Origin: Rosa chinensis
Lineage: Eukaryota > Streptophyta > Magnoliopsida > Rosales > Rosaceae
DNA: 64,000 nucleotides
Assembly (NCBI RefSeq): GCF_002994745.2
Contig: NC_037089.1
Span: 87,258,347 to 87,322,346 of the forward strand
Reading direction: 5' to 3'
Positions 28,110 through 37,612 of this stretch are shown here, piece by piece. The notes beneath the pieces are model-generated. The model searched no databases, was not told the DNA's origin, and saw only the letters and a list, made by a program, of their open reading frames with translations. Position numbers and translations under genes: made by a program. Numbering within the stretch: the stretch's first letter is position 1; each line of letters starts with the position of its first letter.

Positions 28110-29759
28110 TGATAGGAGCATTTTAATGCGGTATTTTAATAGTTAATTCCTCACATTTTGCTTAGTTAATTCCTTAACGAATCGATTTTTAACTCAATTT
28201 CTATTTTCTTAGGTACATTGGAGTAAATGATGGTGAAATGAGCATTATGTCCACACTTACCTACAAATGGTGGAGATAAAATTGAAGTAAATGAGTAGGA
28301 AATCCATCATCATCATCACCCAAAAACATTCCATGTTTTAGGATGTAATCATCATGTTTTCTCCATCATTTCTCACACTAATCCACCATCATCATCACCC
28401 AAAAACATTCCATGTTTTAGGGTGTAATCATCATGTTTTCTCCATCATTTCTCACACTAATCCACCATCATCATCACCCAAAAACATTCCATGTTTTAGG
28501 GTGTAATCATCATGTTTTCTCCATCATTACTCACACTAATTTACTCCATCTTTTCCAATTTCACTCTTCTTTCTCTTCCCTATATAAACACATTGTCCTC
28601 TCATTCTAAAAAATATTCCTTCATCCATTTCATCTCCTTGTCTCTCCATTTCCTTTCCATTTTCCTTAGTCACCAATTCTTTCATCCATTCCATCTTCTT
28701 TGTCTCTCCATTTCCTTTCCATTTTCTCTCCATCCTCTAGTGCATTCAACATTTCAAGCAAGGCCAAGGGAGAAGAAGAATTGCCGTGAGCATCATCCTC
28801 CATCACCATCCTTGAAGCTTGCTTTCGAGATTCAAGAGACCACATCCATCTCACGGTGTAATCCGATTCTCCTTTGTAACCTTTGCTTTGATTTCGTTGG
28901 TTTTGTTCTAGTTGACATATGTGTTTGAATGAATATTAATTTCTGGAATTTTATGATTAATTGAGAATTTTCAGATTCATATTATTGTGATTCGAAGGTT
29001 GCTTATGTGGGTTTGTTTAATTAAATTTGCGTTATAGATAACTTTTGTATTTTAATCTTATGTGGTTGCAAACACTTAGGGTTTTGATATGAATGGTGCT
29101 AGGTTTAAGAACATGAAATCGACTTTTCGTTTTGTGTAAACTTGAATCAAAGTAGTAAAGGTTTTGTGCAAAGACCGAATTTAATTAAAGAGAATTGCAA
29201 TTAGGTGGACTTTTCCATACTAAGTTGTACACTTGAGTTGATAGCCTTTCACTATGTGTAATGCGTTAAACATGACATGATTGACTAGCTTTCTAGGGTT
29301 TGATTGCATGTTTGATAGGATTAATCTAGGTGCTTTCGCTTAGGTTAATTAGCATTGAAAAGTAAAAAATGGGAATTCATTTGCTTTCGAATGTTTCACA
29401 TGATCAACTCCTCTCTCATGACATTTAAAATCAACTATAGGAATTGTAATTGGATTTCTTGCATATGGATGTGGTTTTGATCTTTGTTCCTTGCGATCCA
29501 CCCTTGTATATATGTTTTTACATTTTCTTTATTTTATTTATCTTAATTTTCAATTCTATAATTCTTAAACCCCCCTCCCTTTTTATTTTGTTACTTGTAT
29601 ATATTTCTATTCTTTTATTTTATTTTTGTAAATAATACTTTTCTTTATTTGTTTCACAATTACAAGTGTACCCTCAATCCCCGGATAGAACGATCCCTAC
29701 TTACTTATACTACTAACGACATTTCAGGGTTAAATTATGCGCTTGCTTTGAGCGCATCA
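28110..29759 (+). repeat. 5' LTR (1650 bp)
   Basis: TGATAGGAG...GCGCATCA. It contains three tandem copies of a 79-bp unit (28304, 28383, 28462; ccaccatcatcatcaccc...) shared with the 3' LTR. A TATATAAA lies near 28580, a likely element promoter. Confidence 0.92.
28304..28540 (+). repeat. Three 79-bp tandem repeats inside the LTR
   Basis: Unit starts at 28304, 28383 and 28462. Each contains cccaaaaacattccatg and ends ctcacactaat. They sit just upstream of the LTR TATATAAA, a usual place for LTR enhancer repeats. The 3' LTR has the same array at about 35000-35236. Confidence 0.9.
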
Positions 29760-29764
29760 ATTTT

Positions 29765-29782
29765 TGGCGCCGTTGCCGGGGA
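29765..29782 (+). other. Primer-binding site, tRNA-Asp type
   Basis: TGGCGCCGTTGCCGGGGA, five bases after the 5' LTR. It is the complement of the 3' end of plant cytosolic tRNA-Asp (…CCCCGGCAACGGCGCCA) and sets the element direction as plus. Confidence 0.9.
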
Positions 29783-30549
29783 TTGAAAAATCACTTGCTA
29801 AATTGTGTCATTTATTGTATATATTTGTTGTTTAAAAATTGTTTGAAACTTAGTTTAAATTAACTAGAATATTATTTATATTATTGAACACGAATTTTAA
29901 TTGTAGGTTGTAAATTGAGAGGAATAGGTGAAGTCTCTTTTATTAATATTGGCCTAAACCCCTTATTGGTACCTAGCTCAGGTCCCTTAAGGTTGAGGGC
30001 GGCCTTTATTAACACTTGTTGAACTGTCTTCACACTTATGAACTTTTTCATCTTAGTAAGTATAGCCTATGTGGAATGGTGTCTAGGAAGGGGACAACGT
30101 TCATGACGGGTTTTTGAATCCAGAAGTGCTTGCAAATGGGCCTAAACCACAATGTGGGAGTAGCTCATGCCAAAATGGATTTTTCCTCTCGTGTTCGCCC
30201 TCCCCCACCTGGCCATTTCAGTAAGGTTGCCCAAACGATTTGAAAGGGAGTTTGTGTCTAGGCGACTATACTTGGGCCGCACGTCCACTTGATTTACCGC
30301 TTGGAATTTGATTCGATATCAATAATGTTTATAATAAAAGAAATACTTGTGAATACTCTATACGTGTAAATTATTTTGTTGTTTCACACTTTAAACTTGT
30401 AAAAATACTTTTCACGTTTTATACTCACTTGAGTACTTAACTTGTGTCTTATGTACATTATACTTGTTAATACTTGTAGTTTGTAATTAATAGTTATACT
30501 TGTTTTTATTTTGTATTTCTTTGTTAATTATAGTTACTAACTTTATTTA

Positions 30550-30795
30550 ATGTAGGTACCGTCTGGCTGCAAGACGTAAAATACAAGCGCTACTTGGGAG
30601 GCAACTCAATTCAGAATATAATCAGATTTGCTTTCTCTTTCCCTATTTCTTTTTATTTTTCATTTTTTCTCTATTGTTTTTATTTTAGGATTTGTTTTCG
30701 TAAATGTCTTCTATCTATGCTTACTTATTTCATTGCATGTTTTTAATTGATTACATTGAGGATAATGCAATATTTAAGTGTGGGGGAAGGGATTT
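30550..30795 (+). repeat. First copy of a duplicated 3'-type module
   Basis: Contains aagcgctacttgggaggcaac, then tgctttct, then 'cattgaggataatgc', then aagtgtgggggaagg. The same order recurs at 32820-33060. In related plant elements these blocks lie between the last coding region and the polypurine tract, so a duplicated copy here marks internal rearrangement. Confidence 0.65.
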
Positions 30796-30869
30796 ATATT
30801 TTTGTCTTTCATTTTGAGTCCTACATATTTTATATATATATATATATATATTTTTTTTTTTGTCTTTTA

Positions 30870-31010
30870 TTTTTGAGTCCTATATTTAAAAAAAAAATTA
30901 AAAAAAAAAAAAAAACTGCATTCATTCAGTCTTATTAAATTCAGCTATTTACAAAAAAAAAAAACAAAAAAAACAAAAACAAAAAAACAAAAAAAATAAT
31001 AATAATAATA
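30870..31010 (+). repeat. A-rich tract at the 3' side of the WUS-like gene
   Basis: Runs of A interrupted by C (aaaaaacaaaaaaaac...) and a short (aat)n. On the WUS-like coding strand this is T-rich, so it is not a poly(A) tail of that transcript. Confidence 0.8.
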
Positions 31011-31017
31011 CTCTAAA

Positions 31018-31668
31018 CTAAGCCATGTCTGCATCTTTGTAGGAGTTGAGGCTGAGCTCAAGGGAAATGCGAGAGTCATCGCCATAGCCGCTACCTCCCT
31101 CGGAAGTAGTCTTCATGTTGCCAAAGATGTCCTCACCATGCATGGGGAATAGTGGAAGGGTTTCAATCTCCTGGTGATCTCCTCCTCGTTGTTCCATGAA
31201 AGATTGTCCTCCTGTTGTGCCAAAGGAGGTAGTACTGGTATTAGTGTTGAAGGGTGAGGAGGAATATGGGTCAACACCATAGCCGACACGTGACCCAAAG
31301 TTTAGATCAATGGATCTACCATCATCAGTAGAACTAGTGGATCCAAAATTGAGATCGAGAGATCCACCAACCGGAACGTTCCGAAATTCCTTCAACTTCT
31401 GCCTCTCACGAGCCTTGAGGTTCTGGAACCAAAAGAAGACGTTTTTGTCCTCGATCTGCCCATACTGTTTTAGATGAAGGCAGATCTCTTGAATCTGCTC
31501 TGGAGTTGGGTACTTAAAACCCTTATCATAGTAAAGGCCCTTGAGGATTCTTAGTTGAGGCGGTGTGGGAGCCCACCGGTTATTAGTCCCGGCTGCTTGG
31601 TTGTTTCCTCCATCCTCGATTTGTTGCTGGGTCTGTTGCTCCATTAGTTGCAGAGTTCGTGGTTCCAT
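31018..31668 (-). CDS. WUS: WUSCHEL-like homeobox protein, intronless, inside an LTR retrotransposon (216 aa)
   Basis: Homeodomain transcription factor of the WUS clade of WOX proteins; WUS itself maintains stem cells in shoot meristems. The homeodomain is about residues 29-93 (NRWAPTPPQLRILKGLYY...KNVFFWFQNLKARERQK), with the long WOX-type spacing. WUS-box TLPLFPMH at 170-177 and an EAR-type LELSL at 203-207 are intact. Two extra SLDLNF/SIDLNF motifs lie at about 103-124. The helix-3 motif usually WFQNHKAR is WFQNLKAR here. Length 216 aa against about 290 in Arabidopsis WUS. No introns, whereas WUS genes normally have two, so this is a retrocopy. Start chosen at MEPR, 110 bp after a TATA box; the frame stays open upstream to 31938, but that part would precede transcription. 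It lies antisense to the element. Expression and function are unproven. Confidence 0.88.
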   Translation of the reverse strand: MEPRTLQLMEQQTQQQIEDGGNNQAAGTNNRWAPTPPQLRILKGLYYDKGFKYPTPEQIQEICLHLKQYGQIEDKNVFFWFQNLKARERQKLKEFRNVPVGGSLDLNFGSTSSTDDGRSIDLNFGSRVGYGVDPYSSSPFNTNTSTTSFGTTGGQSFMEQRGGDHQEIETLPLFPMHGEDIFGNMKTTSEGGSGYGDDSRISLELSLNSYKDADMA

Positions 31669-31778
31669 GTTGATGAAGAAAGGATTTGAGTTTCGAAAGA
31701 AAGGCTGAAGGGTTGAGAGAGAAAGGCTGGAACTCGGAAGAATTTTCTTTTGGAGTGAACAGTCGCTCAGAATGCACC

Positions 31779-31786
31779 TATTTATA
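31779..31786 (-). promoter_or_regulatory. TATA box of the WUS-like gene
   Basis: On the minus strand this reads ctcgttCTATAAATAGG, a near-ideal plant TATA box, about 110 bp before the MEPR start codon. It implies that the gene has its own promoter inside the element. Confidence 0.7.
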
Positions 31787-31893
31787 GAACGAGTGAGCAG
31801 ATCTCCACCGTTGGATCGACGACCTCTGAGATTAAATCTACGCGTTGGATTAAAGTCACCCGCAAACACGGAAAAGCTGTTGCCGCGTGGAAG

Positions 31894-32095
31894 ACACGTG
31901 AGGGAACCAAACGAATCTCGAGGAGCTGTGACAGACAAGCTACAGCAGAAAGCAGGTTTAATTGCCGTGAATCAAGGAAAAGAAAGGACGCGTGGGGGAA
32001 TCAAACGAATCTCGAGGATCCGTGACAGACAAGCTATAGCCGAAAGCATGCCATAAATCCAGGAAAAGAAAGGAATATTTACACGTGGGGGAGTT
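31894..32095 (-). promoter_or_regulatory. Tandem repeats with G-box-like cores upstream of the WUS-like gene
   Basis: Units start at 31894 (acacgtg), 31988 (acgcgtg) and 32081 (acacgtg), spacing 94 and 93 bp. The first two are full copies sharing 'caaacgaatctcgagga' and 'gtgacagacaagcta'; the third is partial. The first and third carry CACGTG, a G-box. Position upstream of the TATA box suggests promoter elements. Confidence 0.65.
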
Positions 32096-32270
32096 TCTTG
32101 GGCCGTGAACTATCATAACTCTTCTCCTTCCCGGAGAAGCTTTGTTCAAACCGTGTGTTTGTTGAGATTTCTACCCTATTTTGTGCTTCATATATACATC
32201 CTTTTTTGTCTCCTCCAGATTTTACTAAGGTTTGTCTAAGCGTGCAGTTTCAAATTCCTTCTACTTCCTC

Positions 32271-32801
32271 ATGGCTCAAACCAAGGTAACCCCTCGCAGG
32301 GGCGTCAATCAACGCCGTGTTCTCTCTTTGGAAGAAGAAGGTCGTCAAGCGGCCACTAGAGCTGGGCTTACTCGTCCATGGGACCATCGTCCTATCCGTG
32401 AGCGTACCCGTAGTCCCCCTCCTCTGCCTCGTCGCTCTCCCAGACTGCATCCCGGAGAGTCTTCTTCCTCACCAGCTGCTCGTGCTCCTCGGCCTATGGC
32501 CACCCTGGAAAGCTTGTCGGATTCGATTGATGATTTGCGTTCCTCTCTCCGCGATGGTATTATGGTGACAGATTGGAGAGTCAATTGCATGATCGATTAC
32601 ATCTCTGAGATGAACTGCTCTTTGATCCGCTGTCACACTGCAATAAACAAGCTTGCTCAGGAAGTCAATAACTTGCAGAGTTATCCTCCTGGGTTTCCTC
32701 GCAAGGACGCTACTGCATCACACCATGAGGACCCTCCTCAGGAAGCTGAAACCAGCAAGAGGGCTGCCACTCGCCCGCATACCGCTCCTCCAAAGGAGTA
32801 A
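32271..32801 (+). CDS. Unknown 176-aa protein of the retrotransposon, sense strand
   Basis: Starts MAQTKVTPRRGV, with an Arg/Pro/Ser-rich N-terminal half (RSPPPLPRRSPRL) and a predicted helical middle (SLSDSIDDLRSSLRDG..., INKLAQEVNNLQSY). It ends ...TAPPKE. No zinc knuckle, protease or polymerase motif was seen. It lies head-to-head with the WUS-like gene, about 600 bp between their start codons, and is followed by the aagcgctgcatgggaggcaa block. It may be a shortened gag-like or envelope-position protein of the element. It is intact but not recognised. Confidence 0.5.
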   Translation: MAQTKVTPRRGVNQRRVLSLEEEGRQAATRAGLTRPWDHRPIRERTRSPPPLPRRSPRLHPGESSSSPAARAPRPMATLESLSDSIDDLRSSLRDGIMVTDWRVNCMIDYISEMNCSLIRCHTAINKLAQEVNNLQSYPPGFPRKDATASHHEDPPQEAETSKRAATRPHTAPPKE

Positions 32802-32819
32802 ATGGAGGTACAAGTCTAG

Positions 32820-33065
32820 GCTGAAAGACTTTAAACATTAAGCGCTGCATGGGAGGCAACCCATTTCAACAGTATCTGTGGAGGAGCCATCAAACGCAGA
32901 TTTGCTTTCTTGAACTCTTCCTTCTATTTTATTTTCATGAATTTTAGGTTGTTTTAGGTTTTGTTGTGTTAACTCTCTTCTATGCTTGATTTATGCTTTG
33001 CATGCTTTATATTTGTTTATACATTGAGGACAATGCATGAATTAAGTATGGGGGAAGGATTATTG
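32820..33065 (+). repeat. Second copy of the duplicated 3'-type module
   Basis: Same block order as 30550-30795: aagcgctgcatgggaggcaa, cagatttgctttctt, cattgaggacaatgc, aagtatgggggaagg. The two copies bracket the WUS-like gene and the 176-aa frame. Confidence 0.65.
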
Positions 33066-34805
33066 CTTTATTGTGTTTTTAGTAGTTAGTATATATATAA
33101 AAAAAAAAAAATAGTTGATGTTGGATTGTGTTTTTAATTGATGTTGTGATACACTAAGGTATATTGGATTAAACATAGTCTTGAAAAAGGGTAGCTGTTT
33201 CAGTCCCATTGCACATCGAGACTCCCTGTTCCCGTACCTAAGTGTTGAAATTAAATTAATTTAAAAAAAAAAATGTTGGTTTTAGAGTGTTTTTGTGTGT
33301 TTGAGTCTTAGGATACTCCTAACGTCTAGGATGAACATGTCTCTGAATTCATGGCTGAAGGTTTTCACAATCGAAATAGGACTTAATTGAATTCTGTGGT
33401 TAATCGACATTGTGATGCTTGTATGAAGATTTGAGATAGGATTGTAACTTGGTTCATTAAGCATGCTAGGATTAAGTCTAATTCATTTGACCCTAAGTGA
33501 GTTGTTGAGCTAAAATACTTTCTTTTCGAGTGCTTATTGATAAATTCAGAATTTCATGGCTGTATATGCAAAACCTCATCTTTCTTTGAAAATCCAATGA
33601 TCATGTGCCATAGATTTTAATGGACTAGAGAGTACTAGAACTCGGCTGTTGTGACTGTCAAAACTTGTATGCCATAATATGCACTGATCCTGGATAGGAT
33701 AGAAGGCATTAGGGTAACCACCAAAGCCAAACAAGCTTGTGTCCCCAATTGTGCCCGTCGTGGGACTCCTTAGAATGAACCCCTTTGAGCCTACGTTGAA
33801 AACCTTTGTTTCATCACCCTCACTACCCTACCATGAGCTTAGTACAGGATATCTCTACCCTTGTCTTAAGGACTTAGTAGAGCATGACATAGTATGTAGG
33901 GGTGACGATGAAAGACAAGTGTGGGGTGGGGAAAATCCAAGAAGAAAAAAAAAAAATTTGCCTTGAAAAAAAAAAAAAGAAAGAAAGAAAGAAAAGCGGC
34001 AAAAGAGAAAAATTGAAAAGAAAACTCTTGGGAAAATGTTGAAGCGTGGTTTTGGACTTGCAAATTTGTAGAAGGCTCAAAGTTGAAAATTATGCCTTTG
34101 TCCATTCCCATGTTGGTTAGAGTGAAGGTTTGGCCCAAAACAATGATATTTGGTCTACAAAAATGATGACATAAGGTGGTCCTTATATGCTCTGCTAGGT
34201 CCTTAGGATTTTTTTGTATCCTTAATCTTCATTTCGAAAACCCTAGCTTAGCCCCATTACAACCTGTTTTAAGTGCTAACTTGATCCTTGAGATGGGCAA
34301 TCTTTGGTTAGTGGAGTCAGTTACACAGTCGAGCTTATGGTTTAGGTCCATTTGTGCACTTAGTCATTTCATGAGGTCTTTAAAAATTTCTTCACAAAAT
34401 GTGTTTATTGATGAAATATGCAAGCTGTTTGTCGCCTTACAATTTGTTCTCTTGCATATACTTGAGTGTGAAGCTTTTAAGCATAGCCATTTCTGAGAGA
34501 AAAATCGAGAGTATGCCCTGTGAGTTTGGATTGGACTTGTTCGAAACATGCTATCATTCACTGTATAACTTAAGTTCTCCATATCTTGCTTAGTCATATG
34601 AATGTCACAGGTTTATTAACCATGGAATTATCTTTGTGATTTTGATTAAGTGTTTAACGTGAAAGCCATGAGTTTGGAGTCTCTGAGACAACAGTTAGGA
34701 GCAATAGAGTCATTTACTTGCTTTTTGTCAAGTCTTTGTTCTGTTTTGGATTTTTTTTTGTTTTGTTTTGCTAAGGGACTAGCAAAAGCTAAGTGTGGGG
34801 GAATT
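33066..34805 (+). other. 3' non-coding part of the retrotransposon, with polypurine tract
   Basis: No open frame of note. A/G-rich runs lie at about 33940-34020. The element ends with aagctaagtgtgggggaatt immediately before the 3' LTR; the gtgtgggggaat part is the polypurine tract that primes plus-strand synthesis. Confidence 0.7.
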
Positions 34806-36476
34806 TGATAGGAGCATTTTAATGCGGTATTTTAATAGTTAATTCCTCACATTTTGCTTAGTTAATTCCTTAACGAATCGATTTTTAACTCAATTTCTAT
34901 TTTCTTAGGTACATTGGAGTAAATGATGGTGAAATGAGCATTATGTCCACACTTACCTACAAATGGTGGAGATAAAATTGAAGTAAATGAGTAGGAAATC
35001 CATCATCATCATCACCCAAAAACATTCCATGTTTTAGGATGTAATCATCATGTTTTCTCCATCATTTCTCACACTAATCCACCATCATCATCACCCAAAA
35101 ACATTCCATGTTTTAGGGTGTAATCATCATGTTTTCTCCATCATTTCTCACACTAATCCACCATCATCATCACCCAAAAACATTCCATGTTTTAGGGTGT
35201 AATCATCATGTTTTCTCCATCATTACTCACACTAATTTACTCCATCTTTTCCAATTTCACTCTTCTTTCTCTTCCCTATATAAACACATTGTCCTCTCAT
35301 TCTAAAAATATTCCTTCATCCATTTCATCTCCTTGTCTCTCCATTTCCTTTCCATTTTCCTTAGTCACCAATTCTTTCATCCATTCCATCTTCTTTGTCT
35401 CTCCATTTCCTTTCCATTTTCTCTCCATCCTCTAGTGCATTCAACATTTCAAGCAAGGCCAAGGGAGAAGAAGAATTGCCGTGAGCATCATCCTCCATCA
35501 CCATCCTTGAAGCTTGCTTTCGAGATTCAAGAGACCACATCCTCAATTCGTTCATCTCATGTCCATCTCACGGTGTAATCCGATTCTCCTTTGTAACCTT
35601 TGCTTTGATTTCGTTGGTTTTGTTCTAGTTGACATATGTGTTTGAATGAATATTAATTTCTGGAATTTTATGATTAATTGAGAATTTTCAGATTCATATT
35701 ATTGTGATTCGAAGGTTGCTTATGTGGGTTTGTTTAATTAAATTTGCGTTATAGATAACTTTTGTATTTTAATCTTATGTGGTTGCAAACACTTAGGGTT
35801 TTGATATGAATGGTGCTAGGTTTAAGAACATGAAATCGACTTTTCGTTTTGTGTAAACTTGAATCAAAGTAGTAAAGGTTTTGTGCAAAGACCGAATTTA
35901 ATTAAAGAGAATTGCAATTAGGTGGACTTTTCCATACTAAGTTGTACACTTGAGTTGATAGCCTTTCACTATGTGTAATGCGTTAAACATGACATGATTG
36001 ACTAGCTTTCTAGGGTTTGATTGCATGTTTGATAGGATTAATCTAGGTGCTTTCGCTTAGGTTAATTAGCATTGAAAAGTAAAAAATGGGAATTCATTTG
36101 CTTTCGAATGTTTCACATGATCAACTCCTCTCTCATGACATTTAAAATCAACTATAGGAATTGTAATTGGATTTCTTGCATATGGATGTGGTTTTGATCT
36201 TTGTTCCTTGCGATCCACCCTTGTATATATGTTTTTACATTTTCTTTATTTTATTTATCTTAATTTTCAATTCTATAATTCTTAAACCCCCCTCCCTTTT
36301 TATTTTGTTACTTGTATATATTTCTATTCTTTTATTTTATTTTTGTAAATAATACTTTTCTTTATTTGTTTCACAATTACAAGTGTACCCTCAATCCCCG
36401 GATAGAACGATCCCTACTTACTTATACTACTAACGACATTTCAGGGTTAAATTATGCGCTTCCCAAAGGCGCGTCA
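34806..36476 (+). repeat. 3' LTR (1671 bp)
   Basis: Collinear with the 5' LTR. It has one A fewer near 35307, 22 extra bases near 35540-35561, and a different last 15 bases (cccaaaggcgcgtca against gctttgagcgcatca). It still ends in CA and is followed by the GTGGT duplication. Confidence 0.92.
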
Positions 36477-36584
36477 GTGGTCGGGTCATGTCGGGCTTCT
36501 AACCGGCTTGACTCAGGTCGGGCAGCTTTTAAACGTGCCGGACTAGTGTCGTGCTCTGGCCTAGCGGCTCGTTTGCCACCGTTA

Positions 36585-36652
36585 TTTTGGAGTAGAATGT
36601 CATGCACCAAAGGCTTCATCTTTACATCCACCTACCCATTAGTTTTCAACAC
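36585..36652 (-). pseudogene. Orphan fragment of the SYN2-like last exon
   Basis: Similar to the 5' part of exon 13 of the intact cohesin gene A (41234-41313), including 'tacccattagtt(t/c)tcaacac' and the following acceptor site. It has small deletions that break the frame. It lies downstream of beta-glucosidase 1 as the intact gene does downstream of beta-glucosidase 2, so it is the broken end of the duplicated unit. Confidence 0.8.
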
Positions 36653-37604
36653 CTGATCGACATATATAAACAAAAGATATAAATACACAACTGCCAAGTT
36701 TTACACCTATTTTTTATTTTTTTTAATCAAACAGTTTATTATATTAATGAAACCAACCAAATCATTAGAATAGTAGAACTCATTACAAATTTAAGCTTGA
36801 CTGAGTCTAATGCAGAGCAAAAACAACTTTGCCCTCGGAGAAAAATTGATTAATAATCATCCCCCGCTAAGCACCCCATTGTGGTAAAAATAACTAATAT
36901 TTATAAGAATGCTCATAAAAGAGCTTCTGCTAGCAACAAAGAACAGAATCTTAGGACCTTAGCAATGAACATCTCCTTCCTTCTCGAGGAGGAGGAACTT
37001 GATTTTCTTGAGAAAATGGAGACACAACGGCGTTGTGAAAACATAGCTAATTATCATGGGGCCCCACATGTAGAGGACTGAAGCCCATAAATGAATTGTC
37101 GGGATTACGAACCCAATCCAAGACTACTGGATAATTTTTCCTATACCATGGCCGGTAGTTAATGATGAAATTGGACTGTCTTGAAGTAGTTGTGATTTAT
37201 CCTATGCTCAAAGTCTTTCTTGCTTCAAGGCTGGTGCCTGGTGGGCACTGGGTACTACGTTAACGTGGTTAGAGAACTTCCAACTCCCTTTTTTTATTCT
37301 TCAGCCATGCAAAAGACAAGGTCGCTCAAAATATCGCTCATATTTTTTAATCATCAGCCACGCAGTACACGTTAGAATGTTAGATAAACTATGACGTTGA
37401 TACAGTGTTGTTTAATTATGTGTAATATTTATATAGTTTTCTTTGATCACGTATCCATAATATTAATGTTATTATAGACACGAGGTGTTCATGTTAAAAA
37501 AAAATTAAGAAATATGAGGAGTTATATCATCAGATCTACACAAGTAGAAATATAGAACAGATTTTCTGGATCGAACAGTAGTGATTAGTGACTTCCAATA
37601 ACTC
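36653..37604. other. Intergenic and promoter DNA upstream of beta-glucosidase 2
   Basis: No gene recognised. The last about 200 bp are similar to the beta-glucosidase 1 promoter (tagttttctttgatcac, ttctggatcgaa, gtgacttccaataact). The MULE and MITE insertions of promoter 1 are absent here. A frame at 36881-37081 is of unknown nature and is not called. Confidence 0.5.
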
Positions 37605-37612
37605 TATAAATA
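37605..37612 (+). promoter_or_regulatory. TATA box of beta-glucosidase 2
   Basis: TATAAATA in ctCTATAAATACTTGC, 92 bp before the start codon, in the block shared with beta-glucosidase 1. Confidence 0.8.

Larger units (their letters stand above)
28110..36476 (+). mobile_element. Complete non-autonomous LTR retrotransposon carrying a WUSCHEL-like gene
   Basis: An 8.37 kb element flanked by the perfect 5-bp duplication GTGGT (28105-28109 and 36477-36481). LTRs are 28110-29759 and 34806-36476, with a PBS at 29765 and a polypurine tract just before 34806. By eye the LTRs differ by two indels (1 bp and 22 bp) and by their last 15 bases, with no other substitution found, which suggests a recent insertion. 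The internal 5.0 kb has no recognisable gag, protease, reverse transcriptase or integrase. It carries an antisense WUS-like open frame and a sense frame of unknown function. The tRNA-Asp-type PBS and the GTGTGGGGG block before the 3' LTR recall Athila-like gypsy elements. Movement would require proteins from an autonomous relative. Confidence 0.9.

Noticed and set aside
28304..28540. CRISPR-like array of regular repeats
   Set aside because: Three contiguous 79-bp tandem units without spacers inside a plant LTR.
28512..28928. Phe/Ser/Leu-rich frames in the LTRs (also at 35208-35578)
   Set aside because: They are CT-rich LTR sequence, identical in both LTRs; no start context or family similarity.
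30870..31010. A-tract beside the WUS-like gene as a poly(A) tail proving mRNA retrotransposition
   Set aside because: It is poly-T on the coding strand of the gene, the wrong orientation for a tail.
31669..31938. In-frame 90-codon extension upstream of the WUS-like start
   Set aside because: It overlaps the TATA box at 31779-31786 and the promoter repeats, and no WUS protein has such an N-terminus. MEPR fits the usual WUS start.
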